Assembly: GCA_910592205.1 (NCBI GenBank) | Contig: CAJVPJ010000647.1 | Span: 1 to 19,987, forward strand | Origin: Paraglomus occultum | Lineage: Eukaryota > Glomeromycota > Glomeromycetes > Paraglomerales > Paraglomeraceae | Direction of reading: 5' to 3' | DNA: 19,987 bases | In this document: positions 1 through 10,943 of the stretch, piece by piece | How positions within the stretch are numbered: the stretch's first letter is position 1 | Layout of the letters: each line of letters begins with the position of its first letter | The notes under the pieces: generated by a model | What the model saw: only the letters and a program-made list of their open reading frames with translations | Database searches by the model: none | What the model was told of the DNA's origin: nothing | Position numbers and translations under genes: made by a program

Positions 1-17
1 GCTGATTCAGTTACGGG

Positions 18-185
18 TTAATTCATGGAAACTTGAAACTCGGCTATCGAAAATTGGTCTTTGGTTTCGAGGAAGATATACTCGGAGGTTGTAAAGATTC
101 CACAATCGGCTGTCATGAATGAATGGTTTCGCTTCCGAGTTTGGATAATCCTCCCATTTTCATCTACTGGATAAATCATGAACAT
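18..185 (-). CDS. possible terminal exon or small orphan ORF at left edge
   Basis: An open frame of about 55 codons runs from ATG at 185 to a stop at 18-20. The middle reads as plausible protein (VDENGRIIQTRKRNHSF, then TTSEYIFLETKDQ). A donor-like GTGAGT begins at 221 and an acceptor-like TTTATCCAG ends at 167, so 18-166 could instead be the last exon of a larger minus-strand gene. I tried to join it to the A-rich open stretch at 222-277, but the phase does not work, so no upstream exon is supported. I do not recognise the family. It may simply be a chance ORF. Confidence 0.25.
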   Translation of the reverse strand: MFMIYPVDENGRIIQTRKRNHSFMTADCGIFTTSEYIFLETKDQFSIAEFQVSMN

Positions 186-730
186 TGTTCTTACGCAATT
201 CTTATTTGATGTTAAACTCACCTTTTGTAATATAAAATACTTTTCTTTTTCTTTTTTTTTTCCTTTCTACCACACATAAACCCTTTTGCATCTTTTGTAT
301 ATTTTTTCCTTTTAAAAAAAAAACAAACGAAATCGAGAATTATAGTATTGATTTCAAAAAAAAGTATTACTCTCTCACATTAGTAATAAAGTAGGTCTAT
401 CTGTTTGTCTGCAGATTCTTCAAAGCCAAGAAGAATGAGCACATTTGGTGTAGAGTGGCTGTTTCATATGCTGTATCAAAGTATTATAATACTGACGTAA
501 TTGAAACCGGTTATGCCGAGAATGCTATTCTTATTCTCTGAACGCTCTTTTGCAAATGACTTATTTACCGTGGGACTCGAACTTACCTCGAGCTGAATGA
601 CGCAAACAAGCATGCTTTTAGCTTCCATGCATGTATACGAGAGTCCTTTCATTCCCAACTCTACTCATAGTGAGTTGCATACTAACGGGCTGGTTGCATG
701 AATATTGAGGAAAATTGGATGAGGAAAAGA

Positions 731-769
731 GGGGTGAGCAGAGAGTGTGGGGCGGGGGGGGGGCGGGGG
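731..769 (+). repeat. G-rich tract, possible G-quadruplex
   Basis: Runs of G at 731-734, 749-752, 754-763 and 765-769 are separated by short loops, mostly single C. The 749-769 part alone has enough G to form four tracts. Further G runs follow at about 960-968 and 990-996. This is seen directly; folding is inferred. Confidence 0.6.
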
Positions 770-1351
770 ATAATCATTGTCGAGTTGATATGACGCACAA
801 AGCTTTTCGAACCATTTGAATGCTTTTCCTTGCATAGTTAGGTTGTGCCAGTGGGCGTAAACTATGAATATGAAATACAGCGAATCGGAATGCTTAATAT
901 GTCGTAATGTCTCTTTTAGGTGATGGTAATAGAGTTATTGAGAAAGAGGGTTAAATGAGGGGGTGGGGCATCATGATAAACAAGGAGAGCATGGGGGGGT
1001 CGTTTGAGATTTCGAGAGTGGCGAGTGGACCAGGTTGTAGCCCATTGTCACGTTTCACATCTTTATAAAGTAAAACCTTTATATACAATTTGCACCACTC
1101 GAGTCCATTCTATTTATATTAGGTAATCAAATAAAGGAAGCGTGACGTATTGTAAAACATGGTATTTAATGAGCCGTTAATGTGAAATGAATGAACGGGT
1201 TTCACTGCAAGAACAACATAGTAGATTATCTTCTTTTAAACTCAAAGTTTAGGTTATTTATTTAGTTTATGTAACTATTTGTGCCTTTTTAGTTAGTAGA
1301 AAGTGACGAAACACAAGAAATATTCCCAATATTCCAATTGTGATCAAGGTC

Positions 1352-1395
1352 TAGAACATTAGAACACACTATTTATTACATTTACTAATGTTCTA
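1352..1395. repeat. 11-bp perfect inverted repeat (hairpin)
   Basis: TAGAACATTAG at 1352-1362 is the exact reverse complement of CTAATGTTCTA at 1385-1395, with a 22-nt loop. No gene is adjacent. It could be a chance AT-rich hairpin or a very degraded element end. Confidence 0.6.
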
Positions 1396-1897
1396 AAAAA
1401 ACATACCCAAATCAGAGCGTCCAAACTACAACACATGCATTTGCCCGGGACAGCACGTCCAGAAAAGTTGTATATTGGGCTTTTTGTGTAGCAAAAATGA
1501 TTGTCACGTTTTTATCATGCTAGCAAATACGCTCTGATCGAGAATGAGAATGTACCATATGGGGGGATGTTAACCGCCATCCGGGTTCATTAATGATTAC
1601 ATTATTACTCCGTGGTATTTCCAATCAAGTCATTCTGGCAAATGCACCTTGAATACTAAATATATATACTCTTGGCAAACGAGAAAAAGTCTTGTATGAC
1701 AACGCCCAATGTCACTGTATTGTGTTTTATTTACGAGTTTCAGCCAACTTGGTAATTTTCTTGTCGGCCTAAAATGGTTTCCTTGAAAGTTCCTTGTACA
1801 ACTTGATCTCTGTCTTTGTGAACCATATATGAACATTTGGACAGTCGACTAAACAATCGATTGTCAATCTTCTTCAGTCACTGATCGATTTGTACGC

Positions 1898-2188
1898 ATG
1901 GTACACGGTGATTATGTTATTGACATGCTTTTTCAGCGAGACCCTGCTTACTTGCTAGCATACATATACAGGTCGATCACTTGTACATTACGTCAGAACG
2001 CGACACAAAAAGACTTTATAGACTATAATGCTTATTTTCTGGAACTGATTAACAACTGCCATATGTCATGGGATTATATCCCGCCCAAATGCAAACATTC
2101 CAGCAGCATAGATGTCAGAATGAGTGCTGACAGAAACAATTGTAACATCACATATTTAACTAATCTCGAGACAGAATTTGATATATAA
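1898..2188 (+). CDS. orphan ORF, 96 codons
   Basis: An ATG-initiated ORF of 96 residues ends in TAA at 2186-2188. The product is acidic to neutral with mixed composition (for example FQRDPAYLLAYIY near the N terminus) and seven cysteines. No signal peptide, repeat or family motif is recognised. The frame stays open a little upstream of the ATG, back to a stop near 1853, so it could also be an exon. An AATAAA-type signal follows near 2235. It is the longest ATG-started ORF between the left edge and the Def1-like gene, but its length alone is not decisive in AT-rich DNA. Confidence 0.25.
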   Translation: MVHGDYVIDMLFQRDPAYLLAYIYRSITCTLRQNATQKDFIDYNAYFLELINNCHMSWDYIPPKCKHSSSIDVRMSADRNNCNITYLTNLETEFDI

Positions 2189-2199
2189 ATAATATGTGA

Positions 2200-4640
2200 A
2201 AATTAATTTATAAATATAAAGGCTGCTGCTTTGAATAAAAAAAATCTTGAACATGGTTTGCGAGAATTACAACCAATTTGTGGATTACTAGTTGATTACA
2301 TACTGATTACATACAGGCAGAATTATACAACTCTTGTAGTTGTTCGCACCAGAAAGAAAGGTAATGTCACTTATTTATTATTGTAATCACATGTCGCGTT
2401 ATTAAAGAGTTTCGCATACTATACACGTAGAAATTGTCCCCAAACATTATAACAACGTTGAACACATCCGAATCTCATATTGTTTGAATATAAAATCATG
2501 TTTGAATCTATCACTGTATGCAGTGGATCATGTTAAACCGTCCTAAAATTGGCTAAAATTAGAATGTTTGCTTCAACATACCCATTAAATTTACCTACAC
2601 ACATGCATGTCAAAGCCACCAACACGGACGTATTGGTTTGAACATCAAGGACTGGCATGGACAGAGGCTGTTGATACATTGTTTATCGAATCGGATTGAA
2701 TTAATTGCGTTTCTTGTTAGATACAAATATCGAGTACGTTACAGAGCAAAAAACTATATCATCTGGAAACACGACGACTGCAACATTTTAATATTGACTT
2801 GACAATCTTTAGATTACATGTACTCCTAGATTTAATATAAATAAGGACAGATATGAAAGTCATAAAGGACCGTGTAAAGTAGCACTTTGGATTATAAAAA
2901 GTAACCGCATAAGTGTTTATCGACATTACTGAGTTTTGCGCAGTCAATAGAACATTACTTTGATACTTGTGAGTGACATGTTGAATTACTCTTGCAAAGA
3001 TATTATAACACGAAGAATGACCATGAGATGCAAAAATTGAGATAATTTTTGTGTTTTGTGCAAACTTTGGTCTATTTTCACCATACAGTAGACTTTCGTT
3101 ATGAAATATTGTGTACTTCAAATCAAATACATGAAAATAGTCTGTATATAGCAATACCTTTCCCAATGATAAAATTATCAATACCTAATATTGTCCCGAT
3201 ATCGTATCGCAATAGCGTGCGTATATGTCGGAATGGTCTGCCTTTTACATTATGGATGGAAGAAAAAGCTTTATGACAGTCCATTATTCATAAAATAATC
3301 AATATGCTTATATGCATGTTATGCAACATACAGTATATTTTATATTCAAAAAGAAGGTTATAAGCAAAAATTAAAGAAAGTGTTGAATAAATCCTTTTTC
3401 TCTAAGCATTTAATCACTTGATTAAGTGGTAGTCTTCGAAATTAATCATTGAAGAAATAAACGTTTAGTTTGAAATTAACTAATAATGTATGCAAAATCG
3501 ATTTCCCATCGTGAGTATATATGTAGTGTAGAATAATTTGATCAGGTAATTCAACATGTGCAGATTACATACACAAAGTATCACATACTGTATTTAGTAC
3601 TACCTTAGTTCATGAATAGCATTACAGAATTTTGTATGCTGTTACAAAAGTACAGGGCACACGCCGTTACGCATGAGAGGTTGCCCGAGTTTTCCTTCCC
3701 ACTTTTATTTGCCATCCCACTTAATATTCAAGGTGGTCAGAAACAACAAATTAACAAATAGAATATGCTTGCCCGAATATAAGAAAAACCAATTAAACGT
3801 GCAGGTGCAGCATCGATGCATGCTCTGGTAACAATTTAGACCGGCCTTTTGATTAGATAAGTGTGGACTAAAATCTGCGTTTAATTTTTAAGAACCAAAT
3901 TCAAATCGAATATTGGGTAGTAGTAGTAGTAGTAGTATAGTTTTAGTAGTAATAGTAGTAGTAGTATAGTTTTCAATTAAACGTATTTCAGGAAACAAGT
4001 AAACGAATTCTATTGAACAGCATCGCTCACATGAAAAGGTCAGCACTGACTATATATTTGTCGACGTTGCAATCGGGAAATAAAAGAGGTACGGAAAATA
4101 ATTGCACGTTGCACAATGACTTAGAAAACAAGACATTCCTAATATCCATTTTCGGCATATAATAATTCTGGTCATTTATTAATGGCCATTCCAACCCTCA
4201 GGCCTGTAAGTTTTCGCATTGGACTGTTTGTGGGCTCTTTCACAGCTGATTCTTGAATCGCCCTTTTTGTAATGATTATGGGTATGTTAATTGTTATTTT
4301 CTCTCTCCTTTTCTTTCTCTTTCTCTTTATGCTTAGGATGTGATGTGTAAACATTGGTCACATGTTCGTACTTTTGGGGAATGTGCCGAATAAATAATAA
4401 ACAATAAACAGGTAAAAATTACAGGCCAAAGTTTGAGGTGATTTTCTTCCCACTTGCGTTATCCTCTTGATTTACAGATCTTCTTTCATCTATTATCGTA
4501 ACAAAGATCTTCTTCGCGCTTGCTTCCATAATTGTGCATGTGATATCGTAATGTCCCCCCAAAATTAAAATCCCACAATGCCAGCATTATCACTTGGGAA
4601 TAATAAGGGCGAATTATAATGTCAACAATGATTGCACAAT
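2200..4640. other. long AT-rich intergenic region without a recognised gene
   Basis: About 2.4 kb. The longest open frame is on the minus strand at 2759-3181 (140 codons, TTG at its 5' end). Its translation is rich in I, S, Y and C with no family signature, and I regard it as non-coding. A 60-codon minus-strand ATG ORF at 4172-4354 begins with a lysine/arginine-rich stretch encoded by purine-rich simple sequence, and is probably also chance. A TAG microsatellite lies at 3918-3973 and pyrimidine-rich DNA at about 4297-4326. Confidence 0.55.
3918..3973. repeat. TAG trinucleotide microsatellite with a duplicated 14-nt unit
   Basis: Six TAG copies start at 3918. The 14-nt word AGTAGTATAGTTTT occurs at about 3931-3944 and again at about 3960-3973, with imperfect TAG/AAT units between. 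This indicates local slippage plus a small segmental duplication. Confidence 0.8.
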
Positions 4641-4661
4641 CAATACAAAAAAAATTTTACG

Positions 4662-4683
4662 CCCCCACCCCCTCCCCCCCCCC
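4662..4683 (-). promoter_or_regulatory. C-rich tract upstream of the Def1-like gene (G4 potential on minus strand)
   Basis: Three C runs of 5, 5 and 10 nt, separated by single A or T, lie about 140-160 bp before the Def1-like ATG. On the minus strand this meets the usual G-quadruplex pattern. It lies in the presumed promoter or 5' UTR. A regulatory role is inferred from position only; no TATA box is evident nearby. Confidence 0.4.
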
Positions 4684-4822
4684 TCCTTACCGTAAATTTC
4701 GACGTGATTTTTTCCAAAGTACGTTTTCCACTTAGAGATCGTCACTTTTGTCAACAAACAGCTACGCCCGCTCCATTCCACCCAAGCACAACTTCATCCT
4801 CACATACCCACATCTATACACA

Positions 4823-7701
4823 ATGACAACAATCGAACACAACTCACAACAAACAAAACATAATAGCCAGGCAGCAGCCACGAACGTAGCAGATGCGGAA
4901 GAAGTCAAACAACTGAAAAATATGTATAAAGATGCGTTGGGACACCTGAAGGAAGTATTTGCTGAATGGTCAGAAGAAGACTTACTCTTCACCCTTCAGG
5001 ACGCTGAAGGTGACCTCGAAACGGCGGTTACCCGAATTAGTGAAGGTAGGGTGAAGAGAAGATGTGACTTGTAGCATATTACTTTAATAATAGAGAAAAA
5101 GTTGGCTCATGGAACCTACGCAAGTCGACCACATGAGACAGAACACGGACATACTATGTAGTTTATGCTGGAACAACAAATAGCACCCCCCGTATGATAA
5201 AACGGACGTGCAAAAAGAAACAGGCCTGGCTGACAGCTACACACAAGACTTAGCCACGAGGGAAATATCGCTCAGCGATGAGCTCAACTCAACTGGCTCT
5301 TTTAAGCCTTGGCCTACTTTCCTTTAACCATAAATAAACTTTATCGACAATATCCAATTATACACGATCTTTCCAACCCATTCGACCATCCTGTACACTG
5401 TTATCGTATTCAATCGCGTTTTGCTGTATTAGCAAGAGTCCCCTCTACGACCAGACATCTAGTCCTCTCACGATGTTTGCAATGAGTGACGATTATTTAT
5501 TCAAACGAGCCATCGGTCTACATTCTATTTCATTAGTGCAAGAAAAAAACGCGTATCGTTCTCGTCAAATTATACTTCACTCATTTGCTTTTAATCTTCC
5601 CATATTTTGATGCCCAACATAGGCCACGCATGCCAATGGGATAAAGTAAAATCGAAGAAAACTAAAAAAGAATCTGGTCCAAAGTCTAAGACTAACGGAC
5701 CACAACCCGGTAATAGCCAGCGCGGACATCAGCGTAACAATGATCGCAGTGACCGTGGCGAACGCAACGAGCGTAATGACCGTGGGCGGCCCCGCAGCGG
5801 TAAGTCGTGAGCGAAAGGGGGAATGGCGAGGAAAAGAAAGAAACAAGTTGATACTCGGTTTACAAATAGGATGATGAAATTAGCTGCACACTATGATTCG
5901 TATACGTATTTTGACTTTAATACAACACTTGCCTATAAACAAACACTGATTTTTAATTTATATCTCTCCATAGATGCATCGACCCGCAGCGGAAGGCACC
6001 ACGCAAGCGACACTCCCCGTCATGGCAACAAAACCCGCGAAAACGGTGCCGCCAACGCAGGTTGGTCTCGTCCTTTTATCACCATCATCATTTCTCTCCC
6101 TGATCGTTGATTTGCAATATCCAATATTTTGATGTTGACATCCAATGTAGGTTACCAACGTCCGCCACGTCAACTGAACGGTCCCAGCCAGCACGAAGAT
6201 AACAACTCTTGGAGCAAACCAAGAAGTAATAACCATCGCGCAGCGAAAGATGGAAATCGAGGCTCTCATGGTATGAATACGGATAATCGAGGAAAAGGTG
6301 CAGAAGACGATGCATCGAATGGGTGGAAGACTGCTGACCCTGTTGCCAGTGACGCTAATTGGGGTGATAATGCCGGAACTAATAATAATGGTAATTGGAC
6401 TAATACGCCCGGTGAGAGTAAAACAAATGATTCATGGGACAATCCTGTAAGCAGCGGCGAAGCATGGGGTACTATAGAACAGCAAAAAGATACCTGGGGT
6501 ACAACAGTGGATAAGGTGAAAGATAATAATAGGGTGGTTGAAAGTCAGAAGAGCGAGAAAACATCATCAGGATTGGGCCAGAAACCAAGGACAATAACTA
6601 GTCCGACTATGTCATGGGCTCAGATCGTAAAGTGCGTATTTTGTATTGTACGGAAGTTTGAAAACAAAATTCATAAAATTCTGTATATCTTTCGGATATT
6701 TCCAATGCTAAAACGTTAGATGTTGACAGCTGCATGAATGGCATATTTGATTTCTTAATGTATTTAGATTCATTATTAATATTTTATTAACGCTTTGATA
6801 CCTCTTTAGCAGAGATGATAACAAGCCCGAAATCAAACAAGAGTCACTTTCAGCACCAACAAAAATAGCGCCTGAAGCAAAGAAACCATCTTCTCCGCAG
6901 CCATCAAACTCTCAAATAAAATCTCCCGCAAAATCACCAGCTAAATCGCCTGCAATAGGACAGATAACACCTAGTCATACGGAAAGCGAACCTAATAATG
7001 AACCTCCGGCAAAGGCACCTTCACCTCGTCCGTCAGCAGCAGCTGCTGCTGCTGCTGTGTCGACTCCTACAAAAGTAGAAGAGAGTATACAGACTGTAAA
7101 TGATTTGACACAATCAGAACAATTATCCGTCTCCAATATATCTCCTTCTGTCACAATCCCTTCACCACGTACTAAAGAAGCAACGCCATCGAATGCTCAC
7201 AAGAGTAAAACGACTACCAATCGTCGAATGAGACAAGTTGCTGCAGTAGTTATGCCAAGTGCCGGTGCGGATGTAGAGAGGGTTAGCGTACAATTTGGTA
7301 ATATGGATTTATTGAGTAATGCCAATGATAACAACGACGCGGACAAGTTATCGATGAATGTACCCCACAAGTCTGAAGACAAGATTCAGACTAAAACTCA
7401 GACGGCCGTTGAAGCCCAGACATCGGTCGCTACTCAAGCACAAGCGCAATCTGCTCAACAACATTTACCTCAACCACAATCGTCTCCACAAACATTACAA
7501 TCATCTCCACAGCAACATGCAAAGCAAACTCAACAGCCGCAATCTGCTGTTCAGGCCAATCAGTCTAGCATTCTTCAGCAACAACAACAACAGCAACAAC
7601 ATCAACAGCAACAACAGCAGCAACAGCAGCAACAACAGCAGCAGCAGCAGCTCCAACAGCAACAGCTCCAACAGCAACAGCTTCAACAGCAGCATCTTCA
7701 G

Positions 7702-7734
<33 letters not shown>

Positions 7735-9066
7735 GCATCCGCTCAGCCGACACCCGCTCCACAAGCACAACAGCAATCTGCAGTTGCCCAACAATCGCAG
7801 CAACAATTATCACAACAACAGCAATCTCATCAACAGCAACAACAACAACAACAACAACAACACCACCAACAGGCAACTCCTCAGCAAACAGCTTCTGTTC
7901 CTGCGAGTCGCCTTGCGTCTGTTCAAAGTGTTCTTCCCTCTGCTAATAATGCACCGTCAGCTAATCCGGCAGTATTTGCTACGAATTATTTTAAACAACA
8001 ACAAGAGCAATCAACCGCAGCTACTGCCTATCTTGGACAACAGCATCATGTAGGTATTGGCGAACCGCTTTCATCTCCATATGGTTCATATCTGCCGAGT
8101 CAGCCTCCTAATCAGATGTCGCAGTTTACTCTCGCGCCAGCTTTGCACGAGTATGGTGCTATGTATCCAGCCGATGCGTCTCGCTTGATGGGTTACTATC
8201 CTTCTGGCGATCCGAACGCTGGCTATGGACAAGCGTCGCCTGTTGCCGCTGCTACATATGGAACACGTGATAACAATAAATATGCTGCAGATACTCAGAC
8301 ATCGTCTAGTGCTCAGCCTGGTAATCAAACATCGGCATCTCAGCAAGGATCCAATCAGCAGCAAGTGCAAAATCCACAGGCACAGCAACCTCCATATCCA
8401 ATCAGTACTAACATGGCACCATACTATACTGGGTATTATTATGTTGGAGCACAGTTTCCTAATTATGGACAATCGAGTTATCAACCATTTGTAGGTAAAT
8501 ATCCGATGCATCCATACCATCATTCTACCAAGCCAGGATCAGCATCTGGCCCGTCTGCATATGGATATCCTACGACTCCGACAACGCCCAGCACACCCCA
8601 TCATTATTCTCACACATCATCCGCCGGATACGAAGAGGTTGCTGGTAGCAACGTACATCATCTGCAAGGCGTTCCTGGAATGCATGATTATCAGAAAAGC
8701 TACGGAACCAATATTCCTCAACTGCAGAGTTTCCTAGGCAATAGTGGTGCGAACAATAATCAATCTTCGGCTTCTAGCGCTGGTTCTAATACACCAACTA
8801 GCAAAGGAACTAATAACAACAGTTCGGACTTGTCAGCCACTCAATACAAGAGCTATACCGATAAACCCTCCGCTGCAGGGCAGAGTAGCGTAGGACAGAC
8901 TGGTGGTCATCAGCCACAGCAACAGAATAATCCAAACTATTATGGGCAGCAAACCCAAGGAGGACAAATGTTTAATAATTATCAGTATCAGCAAGCTCAC
9001 CACCAGTTCCACCCACATCATCAGACTACTAATCGAGGGCAGCAATATTGGAGTCAACAGAGCTAG
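4823..9066 (+). CDS. DEF1: Def1-like RNA polymerase II degradation factor (CUE domain, poly-Q)
   Basis: Exons: 4823-5045, 5623-5799, 5974-6060, 6151-6631, 6813-9066 (3222 nt, 1073 residues). Introns are 577, 174, 90 and about 181 nt. In yeast, Def1 promotes ubiquitylation and removal of stalled RNA polymerase II: it is processed by the proteasome, enters the nucleus, and its CUE domain recruits the Elongin-Cullin ligase. Visible here: a CUE-like helix bundle at residues ~32-76 (FAEWSEEDLLFTL, GDLETAVTRISEG), then the lysine-rich QWDKVKSKKTKKE linker characteristic of Def1. Next come an R/D/N-rich segment, SWAQIVK at 317-323, KSPA repeats at 359-370, seven Ala before 405, poly-Q at 578-630 and ~641-676, and a Y/P/N/G/Q-rich prion-like tail. 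Every junction keeps frame; the exon 1/2 junction rebuilds the conserved SEGHA-QW region. ATG 4823 is the first ATG in frame. The product is longer than yeast Def1 (738 residues). The vertebrate UBAP2 family is a distant alternative. Confidence 0.88.
5046..5622 (+). other. first intron of the Def1-like gene (577 nt)
   Basis: Donor GTAGGG, acceptor CCAACATAG. It splits a Gly codon right after the CUE domain and is more than three times longer than any other intron in the window. I see no ORF, tRNA or clear inverted repeat inside it. The length might reflect a regulatory element or an old insertion. Confidence 0.8.
6813..9066 (+). other. low-complexity Q-rich exon of the Def1-like gene
   Basis: The single 2.25 kb exon encodes the disordered tail. 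At 7576-7734 CAG and CAA codons alternate, with tandem 15-nt units (CTCCAACAGCAACAG at 7651-7665 and 7666-7680) giving LQQQQ repeats; a second Q run covers about 7765-7872. CAA interruptions should limit slippage. The repeat also opens long antisense frames (poly-Leu, poly-Val/Ala), which are shadows and not genes. Confidence 0.85.
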
Positions 9067-9182
9067 AGCCAGCAGCAGGAGAGACGATAAGACTGGAACA
9101 TTCACTGGGCGGGGCGGGTTGGTATAGGCGGAGGACTAGGAGCGCGTTTGGCAAAGATAATATTGTAATCCTTCGGCATAAA

Positions 9183-9193
9183 AATAAAATAAA
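9183..9193 (+). terminator. poly(A) signal pair of the Def1-like gene
   Basis: Two overlapping AATAAA hexamers (AATAAAATAAA) lie about 120 nt after the stop codon, a usual distance for a fungal 3' UTR. Cleavage site not determinable. Confidence 0.55.
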
Positions 9194-10252
9194 GGCTACG
9201 GCTGTTGATGTGGAAGTGCGAATGACGATTATATGTGCAATGTATGGATATTCAGCGTGTAATCGGTTTTACTCGATTGGGATACTCGGGGAGGAGGGGT
9301 TAAGCTAACCCTATTCTCATTATTGTTTAATACTATAATAACACTCTCTGGATGAAAGTTGGGCATAAAGGATATATGGGCGGGTAAAAATAGACTCTTT
9401 CTCCCATTTAGAAACTATTTACGGCGACCTTTAGTTATTAATGTTAAATCATTTGGCACATTATATTTGTACATGATCGCTATTCTTTACTCATTTCCTA
9501 TTTTTTTTTTCTCTTTATATTGTTAATATTCAAAAGCATTTTTTAGTTTTTTCTTTTCTTTCCTTTCTTTTTTTCCTTTTTCTTTTTTTCTTTTCTTTTG
9601 GGCCATGTTTTCTCCCTTCTCCTGTAAAGTTTTTTTCCCTTTGTTCTGATTTTTCTTTTCGTTTTCTGTTTCCATGTTTTCTTCTGTAAAGCATTCATAT
9701 TCAACTATAGTGGGACACATATTCATTGCGTAACAACACTGTCGAACCCAACAAACTCATTAAAATTGAATTCTGATTAGTGGAGACTGTTTAATGTATA
9801 TAATAGGCGATTGGGTTGTAGGGAATTAGCCTTTCGTTAGTGAACAATATAGCGTCAGGAGGCAACGCCATTTTTTGTCATGCTATCACAGATTTTGGCT
9901 TGGTTTATAATTCTGTTGTTCATCTATAACTATTCGATTTACGCTATAAAGTTATATTAAGAATGAGTCCTTTTGTGCGAATAATTTTAACCAAATAAAA
10001 CCGTTTCCCGATTTCAAATCTAAAAGTCAGGAACACCTTTGAGTAATTGCAGAAATTATAATAAATAGGATGAGATGACCAATTATTGTCAACTCTGACG
10101 CTGGGAAAACTGCTAGTCTTTGTGTCTTTGTTTTTACCGGTTTCATGTTCACTAATTTTAGAAACTCATACAACAATTACAATGACAGCTTGATTAAATC
10201 TTCAGAATTTAGTGAGGTAGAATCAGATCCAATTGACACTGTTGATTCCGCT

Positions 10253-10276
10253 GTTTGACCGTTTGACCGTTTGACC
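10253..10276. repeat. three perfect 8-bp tandem copies of GTTTGACC
   Basis: Head-to-tail copies at 10253-10260, 10261-10268 and 10269-10276, flanked by related CTGTTGAT-like words. TTGACC resembles the W-box core (TTGAC) bound by WRKY-type zinc proteins in other lineages; here a function is only a guess. Confidence 0.75.
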
Positions 10277-10518
10277 TGTTGATCGGAATGGAGTATGTGA
10301 CATTTCGCGATCAATCATAACATAATGAGCGGTAGCATCAACGCTACTATAATCAGCTTTACCTCTTACTATAAATGCTTATCTACTAATTTCCTCTGTT
10401 TTGTCCTGCTAATTTCATTCTCTTTAATTTAGCTCTAACTAATATTCTTTGTATCTTTAAATAAATTTTCGCTTCTTCTCCTTACAAGCATTATACTGTG
10501 AGCAATTCCGAAAATGTT

Positions 10519-10530
10519 GACACGCGTGTC
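10519..10530. repeat. 12-bp palindrome with ACGCGT core
   Basis: GACACGCGTGTC is a perfect palindrome. Its core matches the fungal MCB (MluI cell-cycle box), but no gene start is near, so it is noted as a sequence feature only. Confidence 0.5.
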
Positions 10531-10943
10531 GCATAAATCCCGTTCGTGGACTCATAATTTGAATACAAGGCGTTAATTGGCGAGATGTATCATGTTTTTA
10601 ACAATTTTAACGCGTTATCATTTTCAAGACCTGCACTAAAATCACGATAGACTGATTCGTAACTGGTTTCATCTGGCCCAAGTGTAATCTGGTTGATATT
10701 TCTACCAGGACTTTGTAATCATGTATTCAGCATAATTCTCGAGAACATGTTTAATTCTGGTTTTCATCGCGTGTTCGTTTTATGTTACGAAGGGGCGGAT
10801 TATTAGTCCGCATGTTTGTTGCAAGACGTCAACTGGGTATTACTTCTCTACCATTCATTGCCCTACCGGTAAGAGTGATCACTATGAAATTTAGCCGATT
10901 AACACGGCTGGCCGTCATGTAATAAGTAAGCTTGTTCGTGATA

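Larger units (their letters stand above)
222..1890. other. intergenic stretch, no recognised gene
   Basis: Nothing here can be assigned to a family. A plus-strand open stretch at 415-541 follows an acceptor-like TCTGCAG and reads as plausible protein (FFKAKKNEHIWCR), but no partner exon is visible. A minus-strand segment at about 583-652 ends in a good donor (CTCGAG then GTAAGT), again without a partner. A minus-strand ATG ORF of 68 codons at 1630-1836 has no recognisable motif. The poly-T tract near 241-262 and the poly-A tract near 314-323 are simple sequence. Confidence 0.6.
9194..10943. other. intergenic DNA downstream of the Def1-like gene
   Basis: No gene recognised. It contains a strongly pyrimidine-rich tract at about 9500-9670 (TTTTC-type units; it opens a spurious K/E-rich frame on the minus strand), three tandem GTTTGACC units at 10253-10276, and a 12-bp perfect palindrome at 10519-10530. 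Confidence 0.6.

Noticed and set aside
222-277. Upstream exon MCGRKE... for the left-edge minus-strand ORF
   Set aside because: On careful counting the exon ends in a phase that puts a stop codon right after the junction.
520-660. tRNA-like T-arm on the minus strand (GTTCGAGTCCCAC near 570-583)
   Set aside because: The five flanking bases do not form a T stem, no D-arm or anticodon arm fits upstream, and no acceptor pairing is found. The same spot reads better as a splice-donor-like GTAAGT.
2759-3181. 140-codon minus-strand ORF
   Set aside because: Starts at TTG, composition looks like random AT-rich translation, no motif; kept only as a note in the intergenic entry.
7501-7876. Long antisense ORFs of poly-Leu and poly-Val/Ala
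   Set aside because: They are reverse frames of the CAG/CAA poly-Q repeat and lack stops only because of the repeat composition.
9523-9726. Lys/Glu-rich minus-strand ORF
   Set aside because: Generated by a TTTTC-type pyrimidine tract; no real domain.
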